DNA of 64,000 nt from assembly GCA_026874595.1 (NCBI GenBank), contig CM049306.1, positions 52,670,019 through 52,734,018 of the forward strand, read 5' to 3'. The position numbers and the translations under genes are program-made. How positions within the stretch are numbered: position 1 is the stretch's first letter; every line of letters begins with the position of its first letter. This DNA comes from Sipunculus nudus (taxonomy: Eukaryota > Annelida > Sipuncula > Golfingiida > Sipunculidae). The notes below the pieces were generated by a model. The model ran no database searches and was not told the origin of the DNA. It saw nothing but the letters and a program-made list of their open reading frames with translations. This document shows, piece by piece, positions 50,407 to 60,536 of the stretch.

Positions 50407-53400
50407 CTTTTACGAACGCGGGGACAAAAGCGTGTATGACGCTCAAAATATCTTTTGTACGCTCGACTCTTTGGGTCCAAGCATCCAATGGCAGAAAATT
50501 GGCCTTGTAGCAGTCACTCACCATTATCGGATGCCCTAAAAATGTAAGTTCTGTAACCACTTTACTAACAACTAACCCTCACAGTTCACGTTAATCTAAT
50601 TATCATATAATGACACGATTTCTAATCATATACTGATACAATAATGAAATAAAATATAAAAACGAATCTTATTTCACTTATCCTCCCCCTTGGGAGGAAT
50701 GTTTCCAGACAAATCAGAATGTTACAGACGGCTCCATAATACGCACCGTTATAAATCTTTCATATAACAATCTCACGGGACACATTGTCGTTATTATGAC
50801 CCCTAACGGTCAGCTATCCGTATGTTTGTTTATTCTTATAAATGGCCCAAGTAGACACTGAAGTGGTAACTCACATGACCACAGTGCAATGTGAACATCT
50901 TTTTCAATTATTATTAATTAATAGCAGCAATCATCCCTAAATTCTCCTGAAGTGTAAAATGGAGAGGTGTGTTACTTCATTGGCTAGTTTATTCAAGGTT
51001 TACGCTCGGATTAAAAATGTTTAGTAAAATCTGTTTCGTATGGATAGTGCTATACGAACCTAATTAAACTATTCAAAGCAGATGGCTCAGACATAACGAA
51101 TGAGCCGTCCAACTGGCAGGTGGAAATTTGGTGGTGTAGCAGAAAATATGCACATTTTTATGTTTTACACGGACAGTTTTCACGCCCGAATGATATTTAA
51201 AGCCAGCTTTTCACCTTCCTATTATGCGGGATTGATGTGATTTCTGGCTTCCTCTGGGTATACAAATCAATGAACTCTAGGTAATTCCTGTTAAGAAAAG
51301 TTTTTATAACACCTCTATGAGCCTTTTTATCTGTTAATAATCACGGTACATTCGCATTGCTAACAAACATGTAACCTAAGGTGGTTGGTTGCATATATAT
51401 GAGGAAGTTGAAAGGCCTTTAGTCGCAAAACGCCCTTTTGCAAAATTCTGGCTCGTATGACTTACATCCAAATGCCCTTGTTGAATGTGTTTAGACTAAT
51501 TTGCCCCCCCCCACATGTTATAAACACGTCGATTCAAACAAAACAAACAGCTGTGTGCGGCGGGATCGGCGTTTTCTGGCCTATTTTTTATAACAGGTTC
51601 AAGGGATTATCTATAGTTAATAGACGTTAGCTATGAGCATTTGTCCCTTTAAATCACAATAAAGGTCTTACATAACACTGATAATTTAAACGTCCGAATG
51701 AATATTAAATGTACCTCCATCACAGTTCTTGTTTCAATTAATATTCTAATTTTCCAAATAGTACATAATCTCATAGTCTAAGCATCTTTGTCTATACTGC
51801 TTTACGACTATGTACGATAAATAATATGAAAAAAAAAAAATGAATTTCTCCTTTATGTGATAAAGTGTTTTCTACTTTCCATGAATCTACATGCCGTAAC
51901 TGAAATATTGGGAAATCTATGACTCAAAAGGTGATATGATTCATTAGCCTTCCTGTCTGGTGAATTGTTAATAAGATAGACAATACACGCCCTAAGTGAG
52001 TAGGCCGCACTGTGGTCGTTCAAGCTCACAGCCAGACGGATCAAGTTGTACGGTCTGACAGCCGCCCCTCCTCTGGCCGTACCTGTGTAACAACACACCT
52101 CCCATATAGATCATCCAGAAGGTGTGAACAGGTGTAAACCAGGTCTGGTGTGACTGGGTGGATCCGGGAAAGTCCTTACCTCCGTACATAACGTAGGAGG
52201 CAGAGTTTATGTAATCGTATGTGTGCGTTTCTATGTGTCCAGGCAAGACCTCCTTTCACAATAGAATCTCAATAAAACCTTAAGTACTCTCCCTTTTTGT
52301 CTGCTCTCCATTTGTTTCTCAATTCAACTGATCAAAAATACTACATTCACTGTGACAAAAACGCACTTCTTTAGGGCCAATGGTGAACCCTTCCGCAGTT
52401 TTAATAAATATTTATCGATAACTTATGAGATATTATGAGTACAATCAGGAATATAGAAAAAAAAACGATCTTCGATTTGTGAGATAGCGAGTGAGGTATT
52501 AGTGTCGTTAAGGCGAAGTCCGAATAACGGATGAATATTGCAGCCATCACGCCCCGCGAAGACGTCATAATCTGGGACCTATATGCTCCAATGGGAAGAA
52601 TATTGAAAAGTAATAACACCATACAGGCTTATTGAAAGTAGGTAAAGTTAGCAGTGTAACCTGAAATGCAGGGAAGACTGAAAGTTTACATTACCTTAAT
52701 TGCCTCAGAACGGAATCACGAGACTGGCTTTTTATTAATTTACTAAATGTACGGCTGTCATTTCTTGCAATGCAGCAAACAATAAGATTTAAGTTACAAA
52801 ATCAATCCAGGGCACAAATATTAGACTTGCGACTTGCGTCTACTTAATTCAATTAACAATGATATTGGTTCCATATTTCATATTGCAGCAACAATAGGTG
52901 ATTAAAGTACGACAGCCATATCTAAAGTGAGCAAAATACGGCTTTGCAATTAAATGAGAAGAAAACCAGTAACGTACATCCTCCAAATAAGGATATATAA
53001 CTGGTCATATTAACCACTGATAATCATTAAAGGTCTGTATTCATTTAAAATCAATTTTCAATTTAACTTGTATGCGTACTTTGATTATAACAGCCTTTCA
53101 GTATGCTTCATATATGTGGAAATTCTCTGAACTTCGAATTATTAAATTATGCATATTCTATAACTGAAATTTTCTACTTTATAAATATTAACAATATATT
53201 CTAACATGTAAGGTTGCATGTACCGTTGTGGTATAAGCCAGCATGCTAGTATATAAAATTTACCGTTGTTTTCATGCAGCAAGCAGAAGGAAGAGAACAC
53301 AAACCTTACGGTGTAAATGTGAACTGACCCGTGATTGGTTGATAATTATGTTGAACACCGCCCTTCTGGTGTTCTCCACATTCTTGCGTTGTTCATGCTC

Positions 53401-56236
53401 ACGTGGTCCCTCGATAGCCTGGAAAATTGCGGCTCCAACGAATGTGTAAAGTATCAATATTAACGTCAGACCTACAGGCGAAGACATGGCGTTGTATATC
53501 TGCTTCCCAACTCGTCCCATTTTCCCAGGCTCGCCGTCCGGTCCTGTTGACTCGGTGGTATTTTGTACTTCGTTGCTCTCCATGGTTTGAGAATTATCCA
53601 CACCTGATCTTCACCAATAAAAAATCTAAGCTTACCCTTGAATATGGTTCGGTTCCATTACAATTTCTATATTATTCCCTCTCCGGGGAAGTTCTAAGGC
53701 CACGGCCAGTATTACTCTCTATACGTTTTCAAGGCAAGACACATGTTTGTGTCATCATCAATCTTATCAATAAAAACATGTTTTGTATATTTTTCAGTTC
53801 CTTTCCATGTGAAAAGCTTTGCCTTCTTCTTTCTTTGTAGTGGTCTGGATTATGTGCAAATGTATGAAATAATAATTATGAAATATAACCTTTAACGTCG
53901 TCATACTTTAGTGTATTTCAACATTTCTTGTCCACAGCAGTTCAGAATCATATGTCTTCTTTTCTTGTGCTGCACAGGTCACACGCAAACATAAACACAA
54001 ATTTCGTTAAATGAAATACTACACAGTGCTTATATTCCAATATGCAGTAATTTATCCTTCAAGCAATAGAATACCACCTTTGGCTTGGTTCTAGTCAATG
54101 TTAGTGCACCGATGGTCTATGTACAGCGTATGACTGTGTTAGTGCGCTGGATACAGTGCGTGACTCCACATAATTGCTGGCAGCTATCTGCTTTGCCAGC
54201 CCTGCTTCCTCTGCCACGCTTACTTCATACCGCCGTGCCTATATCTTTTCTGCGTGGGGTCAACATGCAGCGCTTAAGCCTGGCCGAAACCGCTGGTCAA
54301 CAACTCATTACTGGCTTCAGTTTTATCTCTGACCTTCCTAGAAATCTTAGAAACGCCATTCCAAGATGATCCGGCATGTGCTCCCAGCCGAGAACGCAGC
54401 TGCAGTCCCTGAGAGAAGCAAGTCAGATGCGGCTGTCAGGGCTGCTGTTACACGGCTGCAAAATTAAGTGTCATTACCACACACTGCGAATGTGAAAAAA
54501 ACTAGGTTGCCTGCATGGGTGATTTTAACAATAGAGCGATGCGCGGTTAAAATGTACACCCAAGTTACTGCCGTCACTGACACAAAGATACAGCCTGTCA
54601 GGTGAACAGCACCGAGTCTTGCTTCCAATGTAACTGATAAAGCCGTGGATATTGGTATTGATCGAGTTCCCAGCAGAATGTATGTCTATAGTTTGTTCTG
54701 CACAACCATAAAAATCCTGCCAGCGGCGTAACTCGCGCATCCATTCAACAGTCCACGTTGATCCGTGGGACTACTTTGTTTTCTTGACCTGTGTCATGCT
54801 ACTAGATTCACGATGCTGGCCTGCCTGAAAATGCAAACACAGCTTACATCATATATAATACGTATATCTGTGTACATATATTCAGACACACACATACACA
54901 TACATGTATATATATGTAGGCATACATGCCTGAAAAATACAACCATCATATATGATGTACACATATAACATATGTTATGTACCTGCACCTAACATAAATA
55001 CATGTATGTGTGTGTATGTGTGGTTGTGTGGTGCCAAATCAGTCAAATAAATTCATTTATGGTCGTCATTGTTTTGCTTTTAAGTATCGAATTGTCGGCT
55101 TCCGTTTGACTTTTACATGTCGATGTAATCAGCAGGAATACACTGAGTTCGGACAATAACAGATGGTCACGTAGTGCATACTGTCGGTGTTTTTTTTTAT
55201 ATGTAGAACCTGCCTTTTGGTAACGCTGACCTGTTTAGGACATCACAAAGCAGTAGCACACGCTTCCTCTAATTTTATATCCATGTGACAACCAGGCACC
55301 AGGCCCGGTGACTACTGCACCTGTGGGCCCTGGGTGTGTAATCGTCCCCATTGCTGGGCCATACCACCTAGGAATCTCGAAAGGCGCACTCGTTTGTGAG
55401 TGAAACACGGCCGTTGGGCATGGCCTCTACCCTTAGTCCACAGAAACTAGTAAAAATGTCTCATCGTATAAAAATTTTTAAAAAGCTGTTGCAGGCAAAA
55501 CCCTCTTAGAGCACAGCAAAACAGAATAACACCGTGTCATTAACAATAAAAAAAACTATTTCCTTTTAAGTCAAGATATCCAAAGATTTTGCCATTTCAT
55601 GTAGCTATGTAAAGCAGAATAATCCACAGCTGACTTACAAATCGCAAAAGATGCAAAATCGCAAAGATGACTTATAAAACTAACTTGTAATTTCCCATAT
55701 TTGATATTTACATAAACCACATGAGATAGATCGCTTGTCTGAGACCAGCGCCCTAAATCAATAATAAATTTACCGAAACATCACGGTTCCTCAAATATTC
55801 TGTCTCACACACAACATGAGTGTGACCCTTAGCGGTAGATCTGCGAAAGACATTGTTTTACATGTTTATGTTCTGTCTATAAAAGAACTCGTTAAATGAC
55901 CTATCCATGAACTCTATGCCAACTTAATCGCATATTCATTCAATGAATAAACATAAACATGGGACTAAGGAGCAACCAATCAGGTGACCTTAAACATTGT
56001 AAAGCGTCAATCATCTGACAAAAATAAAATTTGGCATAATTTGACAGAGCTCTGTCAAACAGAACACGTGTAGTCTGTAAATACTACCAGTACCCATGTC
56101 GTCATGTTTTCCGGGATTTTTTATTATACGAAGGAGACAGTATAAAAAGTTTCTAGGCTATAGGTTGCGGGAGCCATTCCTCCGACTACCGCGTGAATAA
56201 TAATGTCTTACCTTGCACATAATTCGTATGGGACAT
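40031..56236 (-). CDS. Two-pore-domain potassium channel (K2P/KCNK family)
   Basis: Coding exons on the minus strand: 56236-56212 (probable), 53603-53305, 41636-41483 and 40731-40031 with the stop at 40033-40031. Phases match. The product is about 392 residues from the upstream ATG or 377 from the ATG at 53583. In the 377-residue numbering: M1 about 37-57; extracellular cap 58-125; first pore with filter TIGYGH at 143-148; M2 about 158-178; a basic cytoplasmic linker 180-245; M3 about 247-266; second pore filter TIGFGD at 288-293; M4 about 304-328; a C-tail rich in Ser and Lys. Function: background K+ leak current as a dimer in the plasma membrane (family knowledge). The cap has no cysteine, unlike TWIK/TREK types, and has NGT and NVT glycosylation sites. 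The nearest subfamily is uncertain; the second pore and M4 look like invertebrate TWK or TRESK-like channels. Confidence 0.93.
41086..41400. mobile_element. Family 3 repeat, intronic copy
   Basis: Starts CCTCCGCCATGTCGAGATGC and runs to 'catgacctcatggttgaggc'. It parallels 57740-58010 over most of its length ('ttgatgacgtt', 'gttatgttgtgaacaaac'). It lies in the intron between the two K2P pore exons. A short related piece is at 42105-42185. Confidence 0.6.
41483..41636 (-). CDS. K2P exon with cap and first pore helix
   Basis: Begins GDLNGTINVTEQLIEYETQF, then 'DFWGSFFFSATVYTTI', the pore helix and the first part of the filter. The acceptor is 'ttttaacag', the donor ATTG/gtacgt in phase 1, so the intron splits the first filter codon series TIG/YGH. 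Confidence 0.95.
42410..42590 (+). mobile_element. tRNA-derived SINE (family 5) body, copy 3
   Basis: The words 'cgtgcccaacggctttgttt', 'cactcacaaacgagtgcgct' and 'cctagcaatgggga' match the body of family 5 in plus orientation, after a C run at 42398-42413. The tRNA-like head is absent. Confidence 0.6.
42591..44206. other. K2P intron, no recognised feature
   Basis: Part of the 11.7-kb intron. It has a G run at 43782-43800 and otherwise no repeat or exon that I can support. Confidence 0.45.
44207..44400. mobile_element. MITE family 2, copy 5
   Basis: Starts CAGGGGCGAATCCAGG and ends 'ttctgaatccgcttctg'. GATAG occurs directly on both sides (44202-44206 and 44401-44405), a likely 5-bp target duplication. 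Interior words are shared with 8040-8215. Confidence 0.75.
44759..45093. mobile_element. MITE family 7, copy 2
   Basis: The left end AAGGCCAAAAAAAAGGTATG and the right end 'accatacc' to 'ttggcctt' form inverted repeats. The middle matches 18389-18728. A 36-bp pure C tract (44811-44846) sits where copy 1 has only five C. Confidence 0.85.
46875..47025. mobile_element. Family 8 'ggtggtc' repeat
   Basis: Words such as 'aagaccacctctatctta', 'cgaccaccgtctggtgaacc' and 'gacaggtggtctaat' form a degenerate inverted structure of the same type as 21855-22050. Confidence 0.45.
47026..49107. other. K2P intron, no supported exon
   Basis: Minus-strand frames at 48240-48629 and 48589-49146 are open for 129 and 185 codons but contain no recognisable domain, and the second crosses a C tract. 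Treated as chance. Confidence 0.5.
49108..49437 (-). mobile_element. tRNA-derived SINE (family 6), copy 2
   Basis: On the minus strand it begins GAGCTTAGTGTCGTAATGG and has the B box GGGTTCGCGTCCC. The body is shared with 17985-18300, ending 'cagactataaaccccc'. This copy retains the tRNA-like head. Confidence 0.75.
49505..50000 (+). mobile_element. Two tandem copies of a tRNA-SINE (family 11)
   Basis: The segments 49540-49685 and 49815-49985 share 'agacgacc', 'cccatacggggtggtc' or 'cccatacggtgtgatc', 'cagtgtattctt' or 'ctgtgtatacttg', and 'tggaccag'. The second has a tRNA-like head, 'gtgatagagcagacgacc', with 'gtggtttcgattccc' as a B-box-like sequence. Confidence 0.6.
50322..50405. repeat. 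(AT)n microsatellite
   Basis: About 84 bp of AT dinucleotide with one interruption. Confidence 0.97.
50406..51189. other. K2P intron, no recognised feature
   Basis: No supported exon or repeat family. Confidence 0.45.
51190..51665. repeat. Long dispersed repeat (family 10), copy 2
   Basis: Matches 37850-38320 in the same order: 'tgatttctggcttcctctgg', 'gtaacctaaggtggttggtt', 'caaaacgcccttttgcaaa', 'aaatgcccttgttgaatg'. It is on the same strand of the window as copy 1. Confidence 0.7.
51666..53304. other. K2P intron, no supported exon
   Basis: A minus-strand segment ending at about 52191 has a good donor-like GTAAGG, but the phase does not fit the neighbouring K2P exons. No domain is visible. 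Confidence 0.45.
53305..53603 (-). CDS. K2P exon with M1 and start of the cap
   Basis: Contains MSSPVGLTLILILYTFVG, AAIFQAIEGPREHE and 'NVENTRRAVFNIIINQS'. EGPRE just after M1 is typical of the K2P family. Two phase-0 donors are possible: CGTAAG/gtttgt (53305) and CACGG/gtcagt (53329), differing by eight residues. The in-frame ATG is at 53583. Confidence 0.88.
53607..56211. other. K2P upstream intron
   Basis: Contains a partial SINE (55290-55443) and short CA/TA-rich runs at 54883-54920. The + frame at 54085-54369 (94 codons) has no recognised domain. Confidence 0.45.
55290..55443 (-). mobile_element. tRNA-derived SINE (family 5) body, copy 4
   Basis: The words 'cattgctgggccataccacc', 'cgaaaggcgcactcgttt' and 'gtgaaacacggccg' match family 5. 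The tRNA-like head is missing. Confidence 0.6.
56212..56236 (-). CDS. K2P probable first coding exon
   Basis: The short exon reads MSHTNYVQ and ends CAAG/gtaaga in phase 1. The next exon has an acceptor (gatcag) at 53606-53604 that needs exactly phase 1, joining to GVDNSQTMES. An in-frame TGA lies upstream, so this ATG would be the first. If it is not used, translation starts at 53583 (MESNEVQ). Confidence 0.45.
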
Positions 56237-56631
56237 ATAATCCAATATATATTGCAACACAGTTCATATATGACTGCGATATAGTAAACAATGGTCAGGT
56301 GATACCAGTTGATGACGTCAGTCATTACGACGTCATACTCCATCGCCCTTTGTGACGTCATTATTATGTTATAATCAGCTCTCGGTACCATGGGCATGGA
56401 AGTCCATATGTGTAGGAGAGTTTTGGGGGCTCATTATAATAATAAGTTAAAAGGGCGGAGCATTTGGGCTGTGGTGGATAGTTCAATTCAGCGGTACTTC
56501 GACCACATCAACACGTGAATGGGTGTTGTTCATGATGCATGCTTAAGTTGCCATTCGCTACCATGCCTCCTTGGCTTTCGTCGTTTACTCTAAATCTATA
56601 TTAACAAATCTATATTATCCATGAAAAAACT
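56237..56631. promoter_or_regulatory. Upstream region of the K2P gene
   Basis: If the 56212-56236 exon is the first coding exon, this holds the 5' untranslated region and promoter on the minus strand. Two TGACGTCA-like sites occur at 56313-56320 (GATGACGTCAG) and 56353-56360 (GTGACGTCAT), which fit the CRE/ATF consensus. No clear TATA box was found. Confidence 0.35.
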
Positions 56632-57657
56632 AGATGTGTCGGAACGACACGAATGCCCCCGCCTGGGGCAAATTTGAAACATTTGTTAAATTTTGTAATT
56701 TTTTTTAAGTTCAGGAGGTGTCGTATGGTCAAAAGTAGGTCAACAAGGGCAAAATGCAAACACGATCTGTAACGGGTCATTATCAAGCAACCCACCTAAA
56801 ATCAGGCCAGTATCTGCAGGCATTGTGTAAAAAAGTCCATACATGTGCAATTTAAAAAAAAATCTCTTTCATGAAATTTTCTATGTTCAGGATCAGTCAT
56901 ATGGTCAAAAATCGGTCAACTGGGACGAAACGCGAACTTGATCTGTAAGTGGTCATTATGCGCCCACAGACCAAACATTAGGTCAGTATCTGTAAGCACT
57001 GCATTGCAAAACTAGGATATTAGCACAAGCTGATAATCAGTTATAAATTTAAATTGGAGAGGTATGTACCATGTTTCATAACAATCCACCATTTGATTCC
57101 TGAGATATAAGCTTTTGAGTGTTTTTGTATAATCAGCTCTAAAATGTAGAAAAATGGGTCAAGGTCACCCATCTTCGAACTTGACCGAGATTTTATCGAT
57201 ATACATATTCACTGATGAAATAAAATTGCAACGGTGAATCCTTTTAGATATATATATATATATCTCGCTCACAAGGTAAAGGTTAACAGACGCAGGATGG
57301 ACAGACTCCGGACGGACAGACAGACGGACGGACAGATGGACGCTTGGGTTACGACAATAGCCTATCAGCCTATGAGCTGAGGGCTAAAACGGCTGTACAT
57401 GTACTTTGTCATGAAAATTTCTATTTTTCATGAAATTTTCTAAGTTAAGGAGCCGTAAAACGGTCAAAAGTAGGTCAACCGGGACGAAACGCGAACTCGA
57501 TCTGTAACATGTCATTATCTGCCCACACACCAAAAATCAGGCTAATATCTGCAGGCATTGCGAAAAAAAGTCCGTACAACTGTTTGATTTCGGAATGACG
57601 GAATGACGGAAGGCCGGAAGGACGGACATGGGTAAAACTATATGGCGGGGGCATAAA
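56632..57657. mobile_element. Complex dispersed repeat with GCCCCCGCC ends (family 12)
   Basis: Near the left edge is ATGCCCCCGCC; near the right edge GGCGGGGGCATAA, its reverse complement. Inside are three copies of a unit of about 130 bp ('gtcaaaagtaggtcaac', 'gacgaaacgcgaactcgatc', 'tctgtaacatgtcattat') and GACGGACA-type runs (57300-57345, 57595-57630). No coding capacity. Confidence 0.65.
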
Positions 57658-57739
57658 AAATTAGTAGAACTGACAAAGATGAGTATCATGTTAGATATGA
57701 ATCATTTAGTTATCGTGCCCTTAATCGGAAACGTATACA

Positions 57740-58010
57740 AATACACACTCCCTCTCCTCATATTCCAAGGTTCATTTGTGCAAAGGTGACTGCATGTACA
57801 TGTGAATATTCCTTGATGACGTTTCTCGATCCGGATCATGCGTTGGATCCACACAAAAAACTAATCATTTCTTCATTGTCCAATTCCCGAAATACCCTGA
57901 AAATGTCATGAGATTCCCTTTATGATAGCGTGCGTTATGTTGTGAACAAACAGACAAACACACGAAAGTGAATGAACTCATACCCTCATGGCTGAAGCAA
58001 TTATTTCACT
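57740..58010. mobile_element. Family 3 repeat
   Basis: Parallels 41100-41400: 'atattccaaggttcatttgt', 'ttccttgatgacgtttc', 'gttatgttgtgaacaaac', 'ccctcatggctgaagcaat'. Confidence 0.6.
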
Positions 58011-60059
58011 ATGGTTTGAGTAATGACTCGTTTGAGATTCAAAAGTAAACTATAATGCTGAGGCCACGCCAAAGAAATTGATCAAGGAACTCTGAGACCA
58101 AAAATAAATGGATACAGAGGACGATTGATTGTAATTTGTTGGGCGAGACACGTTTGTGAAAATTTTGCAAACTTGCTTGAAATGTGTTTCAATTCTCGGA
58201 AAGGTGTATAAAAGAATAACTCGTTAAATTCATTTTCAAAGATCTCTAGTTACACATGTAGAACAGGTCAACCTACGTGGGGTTTTGATGAACTGGGAAC
58301 TTTGCATCCGGAGCAGAGAGCGGGCTCTGAAGTGATTGGCTGGTGCAAGTGTGACGTCATGGACATAAACTAGAAGCTAGAGACAACCTTAATCTAGAAA
58401 TACCTGTTTTCATCATAACTTAGGCTTTGTAGAAGTCAAGAATTTAGTTGCCACAGCAGAATTTAAAATTATTTGAATTAAAACTTCGATATATAATCCA
58501 TAATACCCTCGACAAAAAAAATTATCAAAATCCACTTATATATCAAGCTGCCTCCTGGCAAAGGTGAAATTAGTTGGGATATCATCATATCAAACATGAG
58601 TAAGGCAGATTTGTCCACAATTTATATGTTTACGTTAATGGAACGTGTTCTGAGTGAAGGTACCTTCCCTAAATATCACTGAATCTGTTGACCCAGGGTA
58701 CTGTAGCGTATTAACCTATATATACATCATCCTGATTACTTTGGTGCATTGTTGTTGGGTCACATGGTTGTGTGATGAGGCGTATAGGCTGTGACATTCG
58801 AAAAGAACGGTCGGAACGATATAGGTTATATCATGGCTTGGTAATGAGAGGTCACTATCACAACAGTATCATGCTGCCAGTTGCTTTAGGCTCTCCTTGT
58901 AGGATTTTCGTTTACATTAGGCCATAAGCAAAATTTTTTTTGTTCAACAGATTCGCATTTTCGATCACCATTTTTATTTCAAATGAACACTAGTGTTACG
59001 TTACTCATTTGTGCAATATCACAAAGACCAAAAATGAATGGGGTATGGAAAAACCAAGCTGGCAAAAATTCCACATATTGGAATGACCGGCAATGAATAA
59101 GGTCGGTAACTCGCACCCTCGTACCGTATCTTTTGTTCCCGGAGTCCCTAGAACAAAGTTTTGTGTGTGTGGCCTTAAGTAATGTTCATTTAGGCAATTA
59201 CTTTTAATGCAACCATTAGTGCACGGCTAATGAAGTTACGAGTACGAAAACAACTTGGCTTAATTTACCTCCGCGTTCGATAATTTATATTACAGTATAA
59301 ACAACGTCCATATGAAAATGTTCCCCCATATACATTTGTTATCGACTGATTTTTTGTTCAGGACAATTTGTCGATTCCTCAAACGTTCCTGACATGACAT
59401 GCATATTCGCACAAATGGCTAACAAAACCGTGTATGACCAAGAATGTCCAATGATTTCAGAGAGTACTGTATACCTAAGAGAATAAGCGAAATTGATGAG
59501 GGCAGCTACTAGATAGCAAGATGGCATACTAGCTCCCAAATTTAACATTATGCTGAAAGAGTTGGTCTTCCGTACATTCATGTTTGTATGTAAGCAAGTA
59601 TCCATAACGATGGAGAGGGGATTTAACCGAGAGGCAGAATTCATTATCAAACGTTTTATTATGTCATTTTGATCTTTCTTAAGTGAACCATTAGGTACTG
59701 CTTATATTACCAGATATAGAAATAGTCCTGGACGTACGCTCTGGTCGGTGCCCCCAAGGATTTAAAGCATTATTACATATGAAATGAAGGTAATGATAAA
59801 TTTCAGAATCCATTCTCAGTCAACTCTAACCTCACTCTTTACTTTTTACACATTTCTGGCTTGTGATTAATATATGTAACTGTGCACCCAATTGCTTGCC
59901 TATTTTCAATAGTGTCAGAAGTGGAATCTGGAGAGTTGCTGTTGTTGTATAATAACCCCATGCATCCAGTTCACTTGTGTGACCCCTGGGACCGATTCCC
60001 ACGTTCTTTGGACAGAACGTTCCCGGAGGTGAGGTGAATGTAACCGTGCACAAAAAAGC
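58011..60059. other. No recognisable gene
   Basis: Intergenic. 58305-58375 carries the family 10 head word 'gattggctggtgcaa'. The minus-strand frame at 59339-59650 (103 codons) has no domain and no splice partner. Confidence 0.5.
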
Positions 60060-60125
60060 GTTCCTACTGGCCTTGATGTTGAAGGTGTGACTTTTAGGTC
60101 ACGGGTTCGAATGCACATTCGGGCC
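60060..60125 (+). repeat. tRNA-like SINE head fragment
   Basis: Contains 'tactggccttgatgttgaag' and the B-box-like GGGTTCGAATGC. It is not a functional tRNA gene, because the acceptor stem and anticodon arm cannot be formed cleanly. Confidence 0.4.
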
Positions 60126-60215
60126 GGTTTCTATTTCATTCGTTACATAAGCTTTTCATGCCGCAATGTTTATTAAAGATTAAATTCCGTTGTTCAAGTC
60201 GCGTGTCAGAATAGA

Positions 60216-60218
<3 letters not shown>

Positions 60219-60255
<37 letters not shown>
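60219..60255. repeat. (AT)n microsatellite
   Basis: 37 bp of AT dinucleotide, shortly before a family 4 element. Confidence 0.95.
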
Positions 60256-60257
<2 letters not shown>

Positions 60258-60311
60258 AAAATAAAGCTTAAAGAATAATGGACCTTAGGTTGGGATAAGA
60301 CTTAATCCGGG

Positions 60312-60536
60312 GCGTCAATACGGGGGATGGTAGGCATCTGAGTTTATTATGATATATTATATATCTAAATTTGATTTAGAATTAAGACACACTGAAAAAA
60401 TAAAAGCTTATTTTTTTTTAATTTTAAGCTTAACTCTAATGTACTTTAAATATGTCACGGAGACAATTAAAGGTATACATAATAACCCTGCCACCCCCAC
60501 CCACTCCCCAGCCCACTCTTGAAGATTAATTGACGC
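60312..60536. mobile_element. Microsatellite-carrying element (family 4), copy without a long microsatellite
   Basis: Starts GCGTCAATACGGGGGATGG and ends 'cttgaagattaattgacgc'; the terminal octamers GCGTCAAT and ATTGACGC are exact inverted repeats. It is the most complete copy and helps define the family's ends. Confidence 0.75.

Noticed and set aside
52191-52265. A possible extra K2P exon ending YVMYGG before GTAAGG on the minus strand
   Set aside because: It ends in phase 1, whereas the next K2P exon starts in phase 0, and it lies downstream of the M1 exon. No transmembrane segment or start codon.
60060-60125. A functional tRNA gene
   Set aside because: Only a B-box-like segment is good. 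The acceptor and anticodon stems do not pair, so a SINE head fragment is more likely.
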